A DNA stretch of 57,013 nucleotides, from the NCBI GenBank assembly GCA_021166845.1, contig JAJPEP010000023.1, positions 1 through 57,013 of the forward strand, written 5' to 3'. Shown in pieces: positions 1-9,153 of this stretch. Under the pieces are notes generated by a model. That model made no database searches and was not told where the DNA came from. It saw nothing but the letters and a program-made list of their open reading frames with translations. The stretch is from Thiobacillus sp. (GTDB lineage Bacteria; Pseudomonadota; Gammaproteobacteria; Burkholderiales; Thiobacillaceae). The translations under genes were made by a program, and so were the position numbers. Numbering within the stretch: the stretch's first letter is position 1; each line of letters starts with the position of its first letter.

Positions 1-62
1 TCACTCCGACGCCAGGCTTCAATATGCACTCGCCAGAATTCCTGCCCATGCCGCTTCGCCAT
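1..62 (-). CDS. tnpA: IS66-family accessory ORF, 5' end (partial)
   Basis: Only the first 20 codons are in the window; the gene continues past position 1. The N-terminus MAKRHGQEFWRVHIEAW resembles the short accessory protein (TnpA) that opens many IS66-family elements, a small DNA-binding protein acting with TnpB and the TnpC transposase. The ATG at 62 follows a strong GGAGGGA ribosome site, which supports this start. It sits about 75 bp inside the presumed element end at 138, the spacing expected for IS66 elements. The family call rests on the N-terminal match and the adjacent GTAAGCG end; the rest of the element cannot be seen. Confidence 0.6.
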   Translation of the reverse strand, partial: MAKRHGQEFWRVHIEAWRRS

Positions 63-138
63 CTGGTGTCCCTCCAAAAAAGGGGCAAGATTGCATGGGA
101 TGAGCGGGAAACTACAGGTGGGGCGGCTGGACGCTTAC
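1..138 (-). mobile_element. End of an IS66-family insertion sequence
   Basis: Read on the minus strand, the coding sequence of a universal stress protein stops making sense exactly where GTAAGCG begins (positions 138-132). GTAAGCG is the usual outer end of IS66-family elements, and the accessory ORF starts 75 bp further in. IS66 elements duplicate 8 bp of target; the flanking 8 bp here are 139-146, but the other flank lies outside the window, so the duplication cannot be tested. The rest of the element is beyond position 1. Confidence 0.65.
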
Positions 139-247
139 GCACGATCCGCAGTTGTGCATGGTGTTCCTTGGCCAGATTGATCGCTTCCAGCAAGGCCTGC
201 GCCGCAGTGTCGCTGCCATCCACTGCCACCAAGATACGTTTGAACAT
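139..247 (-). pseudogene. Universal stress protein (UspA family), interrupted by IS66
   Basis: The first 36 codons, starting MFKRILVAVDGSDTA, match the UspA-family N-terminus (beta-1 strand and the nucleotide-binding loop beginning VAVDGS). Homology stops after LRIV, where the IS66-type end begins; beyond this the frame is unrelated. UspA proteins are about 140-150 residues, so about three quarters of the protein is displaced. The ATG at 247 has an AAGGAAC ribosome site just upstream. Whether the remainder persists on the other side of the insertion cannot be seen. The neighbouring ion-pump gene is also degraded, so this end of the window looks like a decaying region. Confidence 0.75.
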
Positions 248-406
248 TGTGGTTCCTTATAAAGAATTCACAGATATCAACCGACCAATGACACTATCAG
301 CGTAGATTATCCTGGGTTTTACCCAAGCATATTCACAAGGCCAACGCTAGAGCAATCGCGTAAAAAAGTCGCCTGAGTGGCGAAAATGGACAATCCGCCG
401 GTCCGG

Positions 407-2436
407 TTATTCATCATATGGTGACTGGTTTATGCTCACCATGTTGCCGAAATTGGCACTGGTAGTGGTGGAAATGTACTTGAGGGTATTAGCAAACGTG
501 CGACGGCCATCCTGCACGCCGAGACGCAGCACGTCCAGGTCGCTTCGCAGAAGAACGACATCAGCACTTTCCCGCGCTACGTCCACCGCCCCCTCCACCG
601 AGATGCCCACGTCGGCGGCGTGCAGGGCAGGGGCATCGTTAATGCCATCCCCGATATAGCCGACCGCGTGTCCGGTGCGCTGCAGCGCCCTGACGATGCG
701 CTCCTTCTGCTGGGGATCGACCTCGACGAACAGGTCGGTTCGCTCGGCGCGATGCCAGAGCGCCTCGTCCTTGAGTCCGGCGATCTCTTCGCCGGTGAGC
801 AGGGACTGCGAATCGAGGCCGATGGCAGCGGCGAGGTGGGACGTCACGTAGCGGTTGTCGCCGCTGATGACCTTGACCTGGATGCCCAACTCGGCGAGGT
901 CGCGGATCGTCTTGCCCGCATCGGCCTTGGGCGGGTCGAAGAACAGCAGGAAGCCCGCAAGGCACATGCTCTTCTCATCAGATCGAGCGTAGCGATTCCT
1001 GGCCTTCACCCGCTTGGTGGCCAGGGTAAGCATCCGAAACCCCTCCGAGCCCATGCGGCGGTAGTAGTCCTTGAGATGCTCACGCTGCGCCTCGTCCAGC
1101 GGCGTCTCGACGCCATCCCGGTCGAAGGTCGAGCAGATCTCGAGGACCTGGTCGTAGGCGCCCTTGGTGACGATCCAGTGTTCCGCGGCATCTTCCTCCC
1201 GGGCAGCGACGATGGTCAGCCGCTTGCGCAGGAAGTCGTAGGGAATCTCATCGATCTTCCGCCAGCCTGCGGTGCCCAAGCCCTCGCGCTCGCCCGCCGC
1301 CACGATGGCGGCATCCAGAGGGTTCTCGATGCCGGTCTCCAGCGCGGCATTGAGGTAGGCGAGACGGCGCACCGACGCCGACTCCCGGCCATCGGGGTCC
1401 ACCGTGGCGTTGAGGGCGATCACCCCCTCGGTGAGGGCGCCGGTCTTGTCCGTGCAGAGCACATCCATGCTGCCCAGGTTCTCGATCGCTTCCATGTGGC
1501 GCACGATTACGCCGCCGCGGCCATGGCCCGGGCGCCGTGGGACAGGGTGACGCTGATGATGGCGGGCAGCAGCTCCGGTGAGAGCCCCACAGCCAGCGCG
1601 ACCGCATAGAGAAGGGATTCGATCGCCGGCCGCCCCAGCAGATGATTCACGGTCAGGACGAATACCACCATGACCAGCATCACCCGCACCAGCAGGTAAC
1701 CGAATTGCCGCACGCCGCGCGCGAATTCCGTCTCCGGGGCGTGCGCCCTGAGTCGCCCGGCGATGGCGCCGAATGACGTGTCGCGTCCGGTGCTCACCAC
1801 CAGCACCGTCGCCGTGCCGCTGCGCACCGAGGTGCCTAGAAACACGCAATTGGTGCGGCCGGCCATGGGAGTGGAGTGTGGCAGGACACCCGGCTGCTTC
1901 TCCACCGGGAAGGACTCTCCGGTCAGACTCGCCTCGGTCACCAGGAAATTCCGGGCCTCCAGTACCAGCCCGTCGGCGGGCACCAGGTTGCCGGCCGCAA
2001 GTCGGATCACGTCCCCTGGCACGATCGTAGCGGCCGGGACTGTGCGCACCGATCCGTCGCGCATCACCTGGACGGCGAGGGCCAGGCGCTGGCGCAGTTC
2101 GGCCACCGCGTTGGAGGCACGGTACTCCTGAATGAAGCCGAGGATGGCACTACCCAAGACAATGGCCAGGATGATGGCGGCATCCACCCAGTCCCGCACG
2201 ATGAGGGAGATTGCCGCACCAAAAACCAGAATCAGAACAAGGGGGCTCTTGAACTGGTGCAACAGCAGCCTGGCGGCCGTCAGTTGGGTTTGCTCTGCCA
2301 GGGAATTGGCGCCGTGCTGCTGCAGCCTCTCCTTCGCCTCAGCGCTTGTCAGTCCCCCGGGCCGGCTGTCCAGGTCGACTAATAACTCCGCCGCTTGGGT
2401 GCTCCAGTATGCGTTGCCCGTATCCATACCCTGCAC
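407..2436 (-). pseudogene. mgtA: MgtA-like P-type ATPase, frameshifted and truncated
   Basis: The first frame (2436 to 1507) gives 309 residues: cation-ATPase N-terminal domain, M1/M2 segments near residues 65-105, the actuator loop TGES at 172-175 and the M4 motif GLSPELLP (MgtA enzymes have PEMLP). It then runs into a stop. The homologous sequence resumes one base out of phase at about 1510 (GVIVRHMEAIENLG) with the phosphorylation loop, nucleotide-binding domain and hinge GDGINDAPAL, ending at 407 just after NFGNM. Family members are about 890 residues; the last roughly 220, holding M7-M10, are missing. The phosphorylation motif reads DKTGALT instead of DKTGTLT. Frameshift, lost C-terminus and altered motif together argue for a pseudogene, though a one-base sequencing error could explain the frameshift alone. 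The precise cation is uncertain. Confidence 0.8.
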
Positions 2437-2664
2437 CTGCCCTCCTTATGGTGCGTCGCCTCATTTGGAGTGTGGACGTAAAGAAGCAGCACACAACTAC
2501 AGTGGACGTGTTTAAGCAACATCACCCGAGCCAGGAAGTTGCAGTCCGCTTTTGGTCGACAATCGGATATTCGCCGCGTTCCATCTGACCGACTGTTCCG
2601 GGTCGACAACGGCTCTGGGCAGACGTCGCTCAGCGCGCCGTGGGAACCTTCTGAGGGACCGGCC

Positions 2665-4647
2665 TCAACCCAGCATCGCCTTCAGCGCCGCCAGGCGGTC
2701 GCTGCCGTTGGCCTTGGCTGCTGCGTCGGTGGGCTTCTCGGGCTGGCGTACGTCGTCGCCGAGTTCGTCGATGAAGCGTGAAGGGTCGCAGGCGACCGAT
2801 TCGCGTGCGCGCTTGCGGCGTGCGCAGTACGACAGCGTGAGCGATTTTTTCGCGCGGGTGACGCCGACGTACATCAGGCGGCGCTCTTCTTCCAGGCGGC
2901 CTTCGTCGACCGCGTCGCGGTGCGGCAGGATGTTTTCCTCGATGCCGACAAGGAAAACATGGCCGAATTCCAGTCCCTTGGCGGCGTGCAGGGTGGACAG
3001 CCGCACTGCGTCGGGCTCGGCCTCCTCGCGGCCTTCGAGCAGGGTGATCAGCGCGATGGTCTGGGTCAGCTGCAGCAGATTCTTGTCGTCTTCCTCGCCC
3101 TTCTTGGTGATCCAGGCGGCAAATTCGAGCACGTTGTTCCACTTGTTCTGGGCCGCGCGCGCGTCGTCCTGGTCGAACACATAAATCTCGTAGTCGATCG
3201 ATTTCAGCAGGTCGTTCAGCACCTCGCCCGCCGGCTCGCGGGCGACCCGTTCCTCGAAGCGGTTGATGAAGTTGCAGAACTCGAGCAGCGGCGCCAGCTG
3301 GCGCTCGCCGATCTGGGACGCCGCTGCGGCGGAGAACACCGCCTCGAACAGGCTGACATGCAGGGTGGCGGCGACCTGGCCGAGCTTCTCCAGGGTGGCG
3401 GCGCCGATGCCGCGCTTCGGCGTGGTGACCGCGCGGATGAAGGCGGGGTCGTCGTCGCTGTTGGCGATCAGGCGCAGGTAGGCGATCACGTCCTTGATCT
3501 CTGCACGGTCGAAAAACGACTGCCCGCCGGAGAGCTGGTAGGGCGCCTTCTCGTTGCGCAGCGCCTTCTCGAATACGCGCGCCTGGTAGTTGCCGCGATA
3601 CAGGATGGCGTAGTCGCGCCACTCGGTGCGGTGCTGGAATTTGTGCGACAGGAGGCGCATCACCACCGACTCGGCCTCGTGTTCGTCGTCGCGCGTCGGC
3701 ATCACCTGGATGGCGTCGCCCAAGCCGAGATCACTCCACAGGCGTTTTTCGAACAGCTTGGGGTTGTTGGCGATCAGGCTGTTGGCGGCTTTCAGGATGC
3801 GGATGGTCGAGCGGTAATTCTGCTCCAGCTTCACCAGGTGCAGATGCGGATAGTCCTCGCGCAGCTGCCGCAGGTTGTCGGCCGAGGCGCCGCGCCAGCC
3901 GTAGATCGCCTGGTCGTCGTCGCCCACCGCGGTGAACGCCGCGCGCACGCCGGTGAGCTTCTGCAGCAGGCGGTATTGCGCGACGTTGGTGTCCTGGTAT
4001 TCGTCGACCAGGACGTGGCGCAGGCGGTTCTGCCACTTCTCACGCAGCTCATGGTGGGTATCCAGCAGTTCGGCGGGTAGGCGGATCAGGTCGTCGAAGT
4101 CGACTGCCTGATACGCGCGCAGGGTGGCGTCGTAGCGGTCGTAGATCTTGGCGTAGGCGCGCGCGTTGTCGTCCTCGGCGGTGGCGAGCGCGGCGGCGGG
4201 CGATTTCAGTTCGTTCTTCCACAGCGAGATGCGGCTCACCGCGCGGCGGATTTCCTGCTTGTCGGTGGTCTTGATGATTTCAGAAACGATGCCGGCGGCG
4301 TCGGCCGAATCGAGGATGGAAAAAGCCGGTTTCAGCTCGGCGAACTTCGCGTCCTCGCGCAGCATGCGCAGGCCCATCGAATGGAAGGTGGTGACAATCA
4401 GCCCCTTGGTGTTCACCCCCTGCGTCAGCTTGGCGGCACGGTCCTGCATTTCGCGAGCCGCCTTGTTGGTGAAAGTGATGGCGGCGATCGAGCTGGGCCG
4501 GTAGCCGCATTCGCCGATCAGGTAGGCGATCTTGTGGGTGATCACGCGCGTCTTGCCCGAGCCGGCGCCGGCCAGCACCAGCAGCGGGCCGTCGAGGTAT
4601 TTCGCCGCTTCGCGCTGCGGCGGGTTCAATGCGGCAACCAGGCTCAT
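2665..4647 (-). CDS. rep: ATP-dependent DNA helicase Rep (UvrD/Rep superfamily 1)
   Basis: The 660-residue protein has the usual Rep length (about 670). Superfamily 1 motifs occur in order: Walker A AGAGSGKT at residues 26-33, the TFTNKAA motif Ia, Walker B DEYQDTN, motif III GDDDQAIYGWRGA, motif IV EQNYRST, and C-terminal STLHAAKGLEF and VTRAKK. Rep is a 3'-5' helicase that clears proteins ahead of replication forks and helps restart them. The start overlaps the stop of the upstream glutaredoxin-like gene by four bases (ATGA), so the two are probably translated as a pair. PcrA/UvrD is the main alternative, but the sequence fits Rep better. Confidence 0.93.
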   Translation of the reverse strand: MSLVAALNPPQREAAKYLDGPLLVLAGAGSGKTRVITHKIAYLIGECGYRPSSIAAITFTNKAAREMQDRAAKLTQGVNTKGLIVTTFHSMGLRMLREDAKFAELKPAFSILDSADAAGIVSEIIKTTDKQEIRRAVSRISLWKNELKSPAAALATAEDDNARAYAKIYDRYDATLRAYQAVDFDDLIRLPAELLDTHHELREKWQNRLRHVLVDEYQDTNVAQYRLLQKLTGVRAAFTAVGDDDQAIYGWRGASADNLRQLREDYPHLHLVKLEQNYRSTIRILKAANSLIANNPKLFEKRLWSDLGLGDAIQVMPTRDDEHEAESVVMRLLSHKFQHRTEWRDYAILYRGNYQARVFEKALRNEKAPYQLSGGQSFFDRAEIKDVIAYLRLIANSDDDPAFIRAVTTPKRGIGAATLEKLGQVAATLHVSLFEAVFSAAAASQIGERQLAPLLEFCNFINRFEERVAREPAGEVLNDLLKSIDYEIYVFDQDDARAAQNKWNNVLEFAAWITKKGEEDDKNLLQLTQTIALITLLEGREEAEPDAVRLSTLHAAKGLEFGHVFLVGIEENILPHRDAVDEGRLEEERRLMYVGVTRAKKSLTLSYCARRKRARESVACDPSRFIDELGDDVRQPEKPTDAAAKANGSDRLAALKAMLG

Positions 4648-5045
4648 GCGGCAGGCAAGTCGCCGAATTCGCGGTTGAGATAGGCGTTGATGGCGTCCGA
4701 TTCATACAGCCACGTCTGTTTGCCATTGTCGTCGGTGATCTGCAGGCAGGGCACCTGCGGCTTGCCGCCGCCGGCGATCAGGGCATCGCGATGGGCGGCG
4801 TTGTGCCTGGCGTCGCGCAGCTCGATCTTGAGCGACAGCCGCCGGATCGTGCGCCGGGTTTTCAGGCAGAACGGGCAGGTGGGGAAATGGTACAACGCGA
4901 GATTTCGCGTGCGCGCGTCGATGGCCTGCTGTTCGGCTTCCGGGCGCACGATGCCCTTGGGACGGGTGAGCCGGTCGCCCAGCAGCAGGAACGGGCCAAG
5001 AACGACGCGCAGGGTTTTGAAAAACATTCGGACTACGGGTTTCAT
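4644..5045 (-). CDS. Glutaredoxin-like protein with N-terminal hydrophobic segment
   Basis: The protein has 133 residues. A hydrophobic stretch at about residues 8-23 may anchor it in the membrane or target it for export. It is followed by a glutaredoxin / glutathione-S-transferase N-terminal fold with the redox motif C57-P-F-C60, the cis-proline segment KPQVPCLQI and the ending LYESDAINAYLNREFG, as in GST N-terminal domains. This implies a thiol-disulfide exchange role, probably with glutathione; the substrate is unknown. It is coupled to rep by a 4-bp overlap. Divergent apaH starts 77 bp away, so a shared promoter region is likely. Confidence 0.8.
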   Translation of the reverse strand: MKPVVRMFFKTLRVVLGPFLLLGDRLTRPKGIVRPEAEQQAIDARTRNLALYHFPTCPFCLKTRRTIRRLSLKIELRDARHNAAHRDALIAGGGKPQVPCLQITDDNGKQTWLYESDAINAYLNREFGDLPAA

Positions 5046-5121
5046 GGAGGGGGTGTCACGTGGGGTTCAGGCGGGCGCGCTATGATGCGGGGCAACAAGC
5101 ACACGAAGACCCGTATTTTAT

Positions 5122-5943
5122 ATGCCCACCTATGCCATTGGCGATCTTCAGGGGTGCCAGACTTCCCTGCTGCGCTTGCTGGATGAACTGAAATTCGACC
5201 CGGCGGCCGACCGGCTGTGGCTTGTCGGCGATCTGGTCAACCGCGGGCCGGATTCACTGGGGGTGCTGCGGTTTGTCAAAAGCCTGGGGAATGCCGCCAT
5301 CAGCGTGCTCGGCAATCACGATCTGCACCTGCTGGCGCTGGCCGAGGGGTTCGGCCGCGTGCACAAGGGCGACACGCTGGACGACATCCTGAACGCCCCC
5401 GACCGCGACGAACTGCTAGCCTGGCTGCGCCGGCAGAAGCTGGCCTGGCGCGAGGGCGACTGGCTGATGGTGCATGCAGGCGTGCTGCCGGACTGGACGC
5501 CCGACGACGTCATGCAGCGGGCGGCGGAAGCCGAGGCGATGCTGCAGGGCGCACAATACCGCGATTTTTTCGCCCACATGTACGGCAACGCGCCGGTTGC
5601 CTGGGACGACAGTCTGCAGGGCGTCGAGCGGCTGCGCGTGATCGTCAATGCCTTCACCCGGCTGCGCTATTGCTCGGTCGAAGGTGAGATGGAATTCCAC
5701 CACAAGGGCGCGCCCGGCACCCAGCCGGCCGGCTGGCTGCCCTGGTTCGAGGTGCCGGGGCGCAAGAGTGCGGATGCGACGATCGTCATCGGCCACTGGT
5801 CGACGCTCGGGCTGATCAATCGCAGCGACTTGATCGCGCTGGATACCGGCTGCCTGTGGGGCGGCCGCCTCACCGCAATCAGGCTGGAGGACCGGCAGGT
5901 GTTCGCGGTGCAATGTCCGCAGGCTCGGACTCCGAAGGCCTGA
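5122..5943 (+). CDS. apaH: Symmetrical bis(5'-nucleosyl)-tetraphosphatase
   Basis: ApaH splits diadenosine tetraphosphate (Ap4A) into two ADP and also decaps Np4-capped RNA. The 273 residues match the family length. Metallophosphatase motifs are present in order: GDLQGC near residue 7, [18 protein letters not shown], a histidine in MVHAG and IGHWS near the C-terminus. The ATG at 5122 gives the standard N-terminus [11 protein letters not shown]. The gene is divergent from the glutaredoxin-like gene, and its last 65 bp overlap the 3' end of the convergent acyltransferase gene, which suggests the two ends evolved to fit tightly. Confidence 0.95.
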   Translation: MPTYAIGDLQGCQTSLLRLLDELKFDPAADRLWLVGDLVNRGPDSLGVLRFVKSLGNAAISVLGNHDLHLLALAEGFGRVHKGDTLDDILNAPDRDELLAWLRRQKLAWREGDWLMVHAGVLPDWTPDDVMQRAAEAEAMLQGAQYRDFFAHMYGNAPVAWDDSLQGVERLRVIVNAFTRLRYCSVEGEMEFHHKGAPGTQPAGWLPWFEVPGRKSADATIVIGHWSTLGLINRSDLIALDTGCLWGGRLTAIRLEDRQVFAVQCPQARTPKA

Positions 5944-6688
5944 GTCCCAGCAGAACGGTTACCGCCTGTTCGGCTTGCGCGGCGAGATCGCGCCGGTGGC
6001 CGTTCGGCAGGATGGGTTGGCCGAACTGCAGTTCGGCGATGAGGCCGGGTTCGCTGACGATCCGCATGAGGCTCTGCCACAGGCTCATTTCGTCGATGTA
6101 GGCGGGGGCGGCGCTGTAGGCGTTGTCCAGCGAGCGGTAGCGCAGGGCGGCCGGCACGATCGGGCAGTTGAGTTCGACCGCCGGCTGCAGCAGCGACGGC
6201 AGAAAGCGCCGCAGCCGGCGCCCGTCGCTGGTGGTGCCTTCGGGGAACACCGCCACCCAGGCGCCGGACTGCATCAGCGCGCGCATCTCGGCGTTGATGC
6301 GCGCGGTGTCGGCGCGGCGGCCGCGTTCGAGAAACAGGGTGCCGGTCTTGTGCGCCAGCCAGCCCGCCACCGGCCACGCGCGCACCTCGGATTTCGACAC
6401 GAAATGCACGCGCTGGGCGGCGTAGATCAGGTAAATGTCCAGCCACGACACGTGGTTGCACACCAGCAGCGCGCCGCCCGGCAGGCTGGGCGCAGGCGTC
6501 GTCCGCACCCGCACCCCGAGCACCCCGAGCAGGCGCCGCGCCCAGGCCATGATGAGGCGGTCGCGCTGCGCCGGCCTGAGCAGGGGAAACGCCAGCCCGG
6601 CCAGCGCCACCCCCCACGCGAGGTGCGGCGCCAGCCGGCCGATGCGGAGGACACGGCGAAGAAAAACGGGCAGGCGGGAAAAATTCAC
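5879..6688 (-). CDS. olsA: PlsC-type lyso-lipid acyltransferase, probable lyso-ornithine lipid O-acyltransferase
   Basis: The 269-residue inner-membrane protein has the PlsC signatures: NHVSWLD with the catalytic H79-x4-D84 pair, [15 protein letters not shown], and FPEGTTSDG at about 148. PlsC enzymes add an acyl chain to a lyso-lipid. The gene directly upstream (16 bp gap) is an OlsB-like N-acyltransferase, so OlsA, which esterifies lyso-ornithine lipid with a second fatty acid, is the best reading; a general 1-acylglycerol-3-phosphate acyltransferase is the alternative. The last residues, rich in Pro and Ala, overlap the convergent apaH end and are probably not structural. Confidence 0.82.
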   Translation of the reverse strand: MNFSRLPVFLRRVLRIGRLAPHLAWGVALAGLAFPLLRPAQRDRLIMAWARRLLGVLGVRVRTTPAPSLPGGALLVCNHVSWLDIYLIYAAQRVHFVSKSEVRAWPVAGWLAHKTGTLFLERGRRADTARINAEMRALMQSGAWVAVFPEGTTSDGRRLRRFLPSLLQPAVELNCPIVPAALRYRSLDNAYSAAPAYIDEMSLWQSLMRIVSEPGLIAELQFGQPILPNGHRRDLAAQAEQAVTVLLGLRPSESEPADIAPRTPAGPPA

Positions 6689-6704
6689 CTCCGCATTGTA
6701 AAAC

Positions 6705-7454
6705 TCATCCGATGAAGCGGCGGGCGTAGCTGCGGTTGAGTTGCGCCATCGGCAGCAGCATCAGCAGGTCGGCGGTGTTGAAATCGGGGTCCCACGCCGG
6801 CTCGCCGCACACCATCGCGCCCAGCCGGGTGTAGCCCTTGATCAGCGGCGGCAGCGCGGCGGTCCGGCCATCGTCGAGCGATTCGACCGGCAGGCGAGTA
6901 CGCGGGGTGGCGCGCCATTCGACCGGTGCGAGATGGCGTTCGACGATCTGGCGATGCACGCTGGCGGCGATGTGCCCGCCGTCGGCCATGCCGATGCTGG
7001 CGCAGCCGACAATGTACTCGTAGCCATAACGCGTCATGTAGTCGGCCAGGCCGATCCACAGCCGGGCGATGACGCCGCCGTTGCGATGCGCCGGGTGCAC
7101 GCACGAACGCCCGAGTTCGGCCATGCGCGGGCGCAGGAAATTCAGCCGGGTGAGGTCGAACTCCTGTTCGGAGTAATAGCTGCCGACACGCCTGGCGGCG
7201 TCGGGCGGGAGGATGCGATAGGTGCCGACGACTTCGCCGTCGGCGAGTTCGCGCACCAGCAGGTGGTCGCAGAACGGGTCGTACAGGTCGACATCATGCC
7301 CCGGCAGGACGGGCGACAGGCGCGCGCCCATTTCCTCGGCAAACACCTTGTGGCGCAGGCGCTGCGCTTCGCGGATATCGTTGTCGTCCACAGCCAGCGA
7401 CACGTGATAGCGGCTGGCGGGGGCGGATTGGACATGGCTGCGGACGTCGAGCAT
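6705..7454 (-). CDS. olsB: OlsB-like L-ornithine N-acyltransferase (GNAT fold)
   Basis: OlsB transfers a 3-hydroxyacyl chain from acyl-ACP to the alpha-amino group of ornithine, the first step of ornithine-lipid synthesis. The 249 residues show the OlsB/hemolysin-like pattern: RHKVFAEEMGA near residue 35, DPFCDHLLV, the GNAT beta-4 region GTYRILPP, ELGRSCVHPAHRNGGVIARLW and YIVGCASIGM. The downstream neighbour is a PlsC acyltransferase, the partner expected for OlsA. Ornithine lipids replace phospholipids in many betaproteobacteria, often under phosphate limitation; no Pho box was recognised here. Some OlsB relatives act on glycine or glutamine, so substrate identity is inferred. Confidence 0.83.
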   Translation of the reverse strand: MLDVRSHVQSAPASRYHVSLAVDDNDIREAQRLRHKVFAEEMGARLSPVLPGHDVDLYDPFCDHLLVRELADGEVVGTYRILPPDAARRVGSYYSEQEFDLTRLNFLRPRMAELGRSCVHPAHRNGGVIARLWIGLADYMTRYGYEYIVGCASIGMADGGHIAASVHRQIVERHLAPVEWRATPRTRLPVESLDDGRTAALPPLIKGYTRLGAMVCGEPAWDPDFNTADLLMLLPMAQLNRSYARRFIG

Positions 7455-7563
7455 GGGGCGCTCCCATTGATGGAATGCGCCCAGCTTAGAGGGAGGGTGT
7501 TAACCCGGCGTGACGTTCGGGTTGCGAAACGATGACCGGAAACTATCCGTGCCGGCTGTCATT

Positions 7564-8019
7564 TCAATGCGAGACGCGCGTCACGCCGCCGCCCGACAGC
7601 ACGCGCACGCGATCGCCCACCCGGAACTGCTCATCAGCTGCCTGGGTAATGGCGAGCAGCCGCCCCGAATCGAGTTTGACGGTGATTTCCAGGCCTTTCT
7701 GGCGGGTCATGGACTCTTCCGCCGCCGCGCCGCCGAGCCCGCCCAGCACCGCGCCGACCGTCGTGCCGACCACGCTGCCGCGGCCACCGCCGACCGTGCT
7801 GCCGGCCACGCCGCCGACCACCGCGCCCGCGCCCGCGCCGATCGGCGTCTTGGTGCCCTCGATGCGCACTTCGCGCACCGACTCAACGACGCCCATCCGC
7901 ACTTCCTGCACGGTGCGCGCCTGGCTGCGGCTGTAATCCTTGCCGCCCAGGCCCGCCGGGCAGCCTGCCAGCAGCAGGCTGCCGGCGGCAATGAGTGCGA
8001 TTGCGAATGGTTTGTTCAT
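7564..8019 (-). CDS. Glycine-zipper outer-membrane lipoprotein (SlyB/Pcp-like)
   Basis: The 151-residue precursor has a lipoprotein signal ending LLLAGC, so the lipidated residue is Cys20. The centre (about residues 60-100) is a glycine-zipper segment with repeated GxxxG spacing (GAGAGAVVGG, GTTVGAVLGG) as in SlyB, Pcp and the 17-kDa antigen family. The C-terminal portion (KGLEITVKLDSGR onward) is the beta-rich tail typical of the family. Members sit in the outer membrane and support envelope stability under stress. It lies 15 bp downstream of the PfkB kinase gene and is probably cotranscribed with it. Confidence 0.85.
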   Translation of the reverse strand: MNKPFAIALIAAGSLLLAGCPAGLGGKDYSRSQARTVQEVRMGVVESVREVRIEGTKTPIGAGAGAVVGGVAGSTVGGGRGSVVGTTVGAVLGGLGGAAAEESMTRQKGLEITVKLDSGRLLAITQAADEQFRVGDRVRVLSGGGVTRVSH

Positions 8020-8034
8020 GATGGGCTCCTCTGT

Positions 8035-8970
8035 TTACTCGTAATAATAGCCAAACTGGGCATGGAATTCGCTGGCGATCTCGTCACGGCCGGGACGGTG
8101 GTTCTGTCCGCCGCGCTGGGCGATCTTGATGGCTCCCATGAGACTGCCCAGACGCCCGGAGGTTTCCCAATCGAGCCCGCGGGTGATGCCGTACAGGATG
8201 CCGCTGCGATAGGCATCGCCGCATCCGGTGGGATCGAGGATCGCGGCGGGGCGCGCCGTCGGGATGCCGATCTGGCTGCCCGCCGTGTGGATCACCGAGC
8301 CTTCGGCGCCGCGCGTCACGATCAGCGCCTCGACGTGGCGCGCCAGCGTGGCCAGGCTTTCTCCGGTGCGGGCCTGCAGCAGTTCGGCCTCATAGTCGTT
8401 GAGGATGACGTAGCTTGACTTGTGGACGCACTCCAGCAGTTCCTCGCCGGTGAACAGCGGCATGCCCTGGCCGGGGTCGAACACGCACGGCACGCCGGCC
8501 TCGTGGAAGCCGCGCACGTGCCGCAGCATGCCGTCGCGGCCGTCCGGCGAGACGATGCCGAGCTTGACGTCCGGCACCAGGCGCACGTCGTTCTCGTGCG
8601 CGTAATTCATCGCGCCGGGGTGGAAGGCGGTGATCTGGTTGTCGGCGAGGTCGGTGGTGATGAAGGCCTGCGCGGTGTAGGTGCCGGCAACATGACGGAT
8701 GTAGTCGCGCGAAATCGCATGATCGTCGAGGCGTTCGGCGTAGGCGCTGAAGTCATCGCCGACGGTCGCCATGATCAGCGGCTCGCCGCCCAGCAGCTTG
8801 AGGTTGTACGCGATGTTGCCGGCGCAGCCGCCGAACTCGCGCCGCATCTCCGGCACCAGGAAGGACACGTTTAGCATGTGGATCTTGTCGGGCAGGATGT
8901 GGTGCTTGAAGTGGTCCTGGAACACCATGATGGAGTCGAAGGCGAGGGAACCGCAGATGAGGGTGCGCAT
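8035..8970 (-). CDS. PfkB-family carbohydrate/nucleoside kinase, adenosine-kinase-like
   Basis: The 311-residue ribokinase-fold enzyme starts MRTLICGSLAFDSIMVF, the usual start for this betaproteobacterial group, so the ATG at 8970 is preferred to codons further upstream. It has the GGCAGNIAYNLKLLGG sugar/nucleoside-binding segment at about residues 44-59 and the C-terminal signature DPTGCGDAYRSG with the catalytic Asp and anion hole. It phosphorylates a sugar or nucleoside hydroxyl with ATP; adenosine kinase is the common annotation, but the substrate cannot be proved from sequence. A similar gene often lies downstream of accBC-prmA in related genomes, so the intervening gcv operon may be an insertion into an older arrangement (inference). 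Confidence 0.82.
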   Translation of the reverse strand: MRTLICGSLAFDSIMVFQDHFKHHILPDKIHMLNVSFLVPEMRREFGGCAGNIAYNLKLLGGEPLIMATVGDDFSAYAERLDDHAISRDYIRHVAGTYTAQAFITTDLADNQITAFHPGAMNYAHENDVRLVPDVKLGIVSPDGRDGMLRHVRGFHEAGVPCVFDPGQGMPLFTGEELLECVHKSSYVILNDYEAELLQARTGESLATLARHVEALIVTRGAEGSVIHTAGSQIGIPTARPAAILDPTGCGDAYRSGILYGITRGLDWETSGRLGSLMGAIKIAQRGGQNHRPGRDEIASEFHAQFGYYYE

Positions 8971-9153
8971 GATGGGGATGGGTTGAAAGCGATAGCGGGG
9001 ATTATACGCAGGCCGCCACGGCAGCGATTCACGGATCGGACAGCGAATGGTCATGTGGGGCGGATGCTGCGGTTCGGCATCCATGACGCGGCGCACGCGC
9101 GCCGGTATGGGCAAAGAAATGAAACCTGGATGGGGGTTTGGCGAACCCGCCGC

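Noticed and set aside
1500-1520. Programmed ribosomal frameshift in the P-type ATPase
   Set aside because: The gene also lacks its C-terminal helices and has an altered phosphorylation motif, so decay or sequencing error is simpler.
620-1609. A 329-codon plus-strand frame opposite the P-type ATPase
   Set aside because: Composition is that of an antisense shadow and the minus strand carries clear ATPase motifs.
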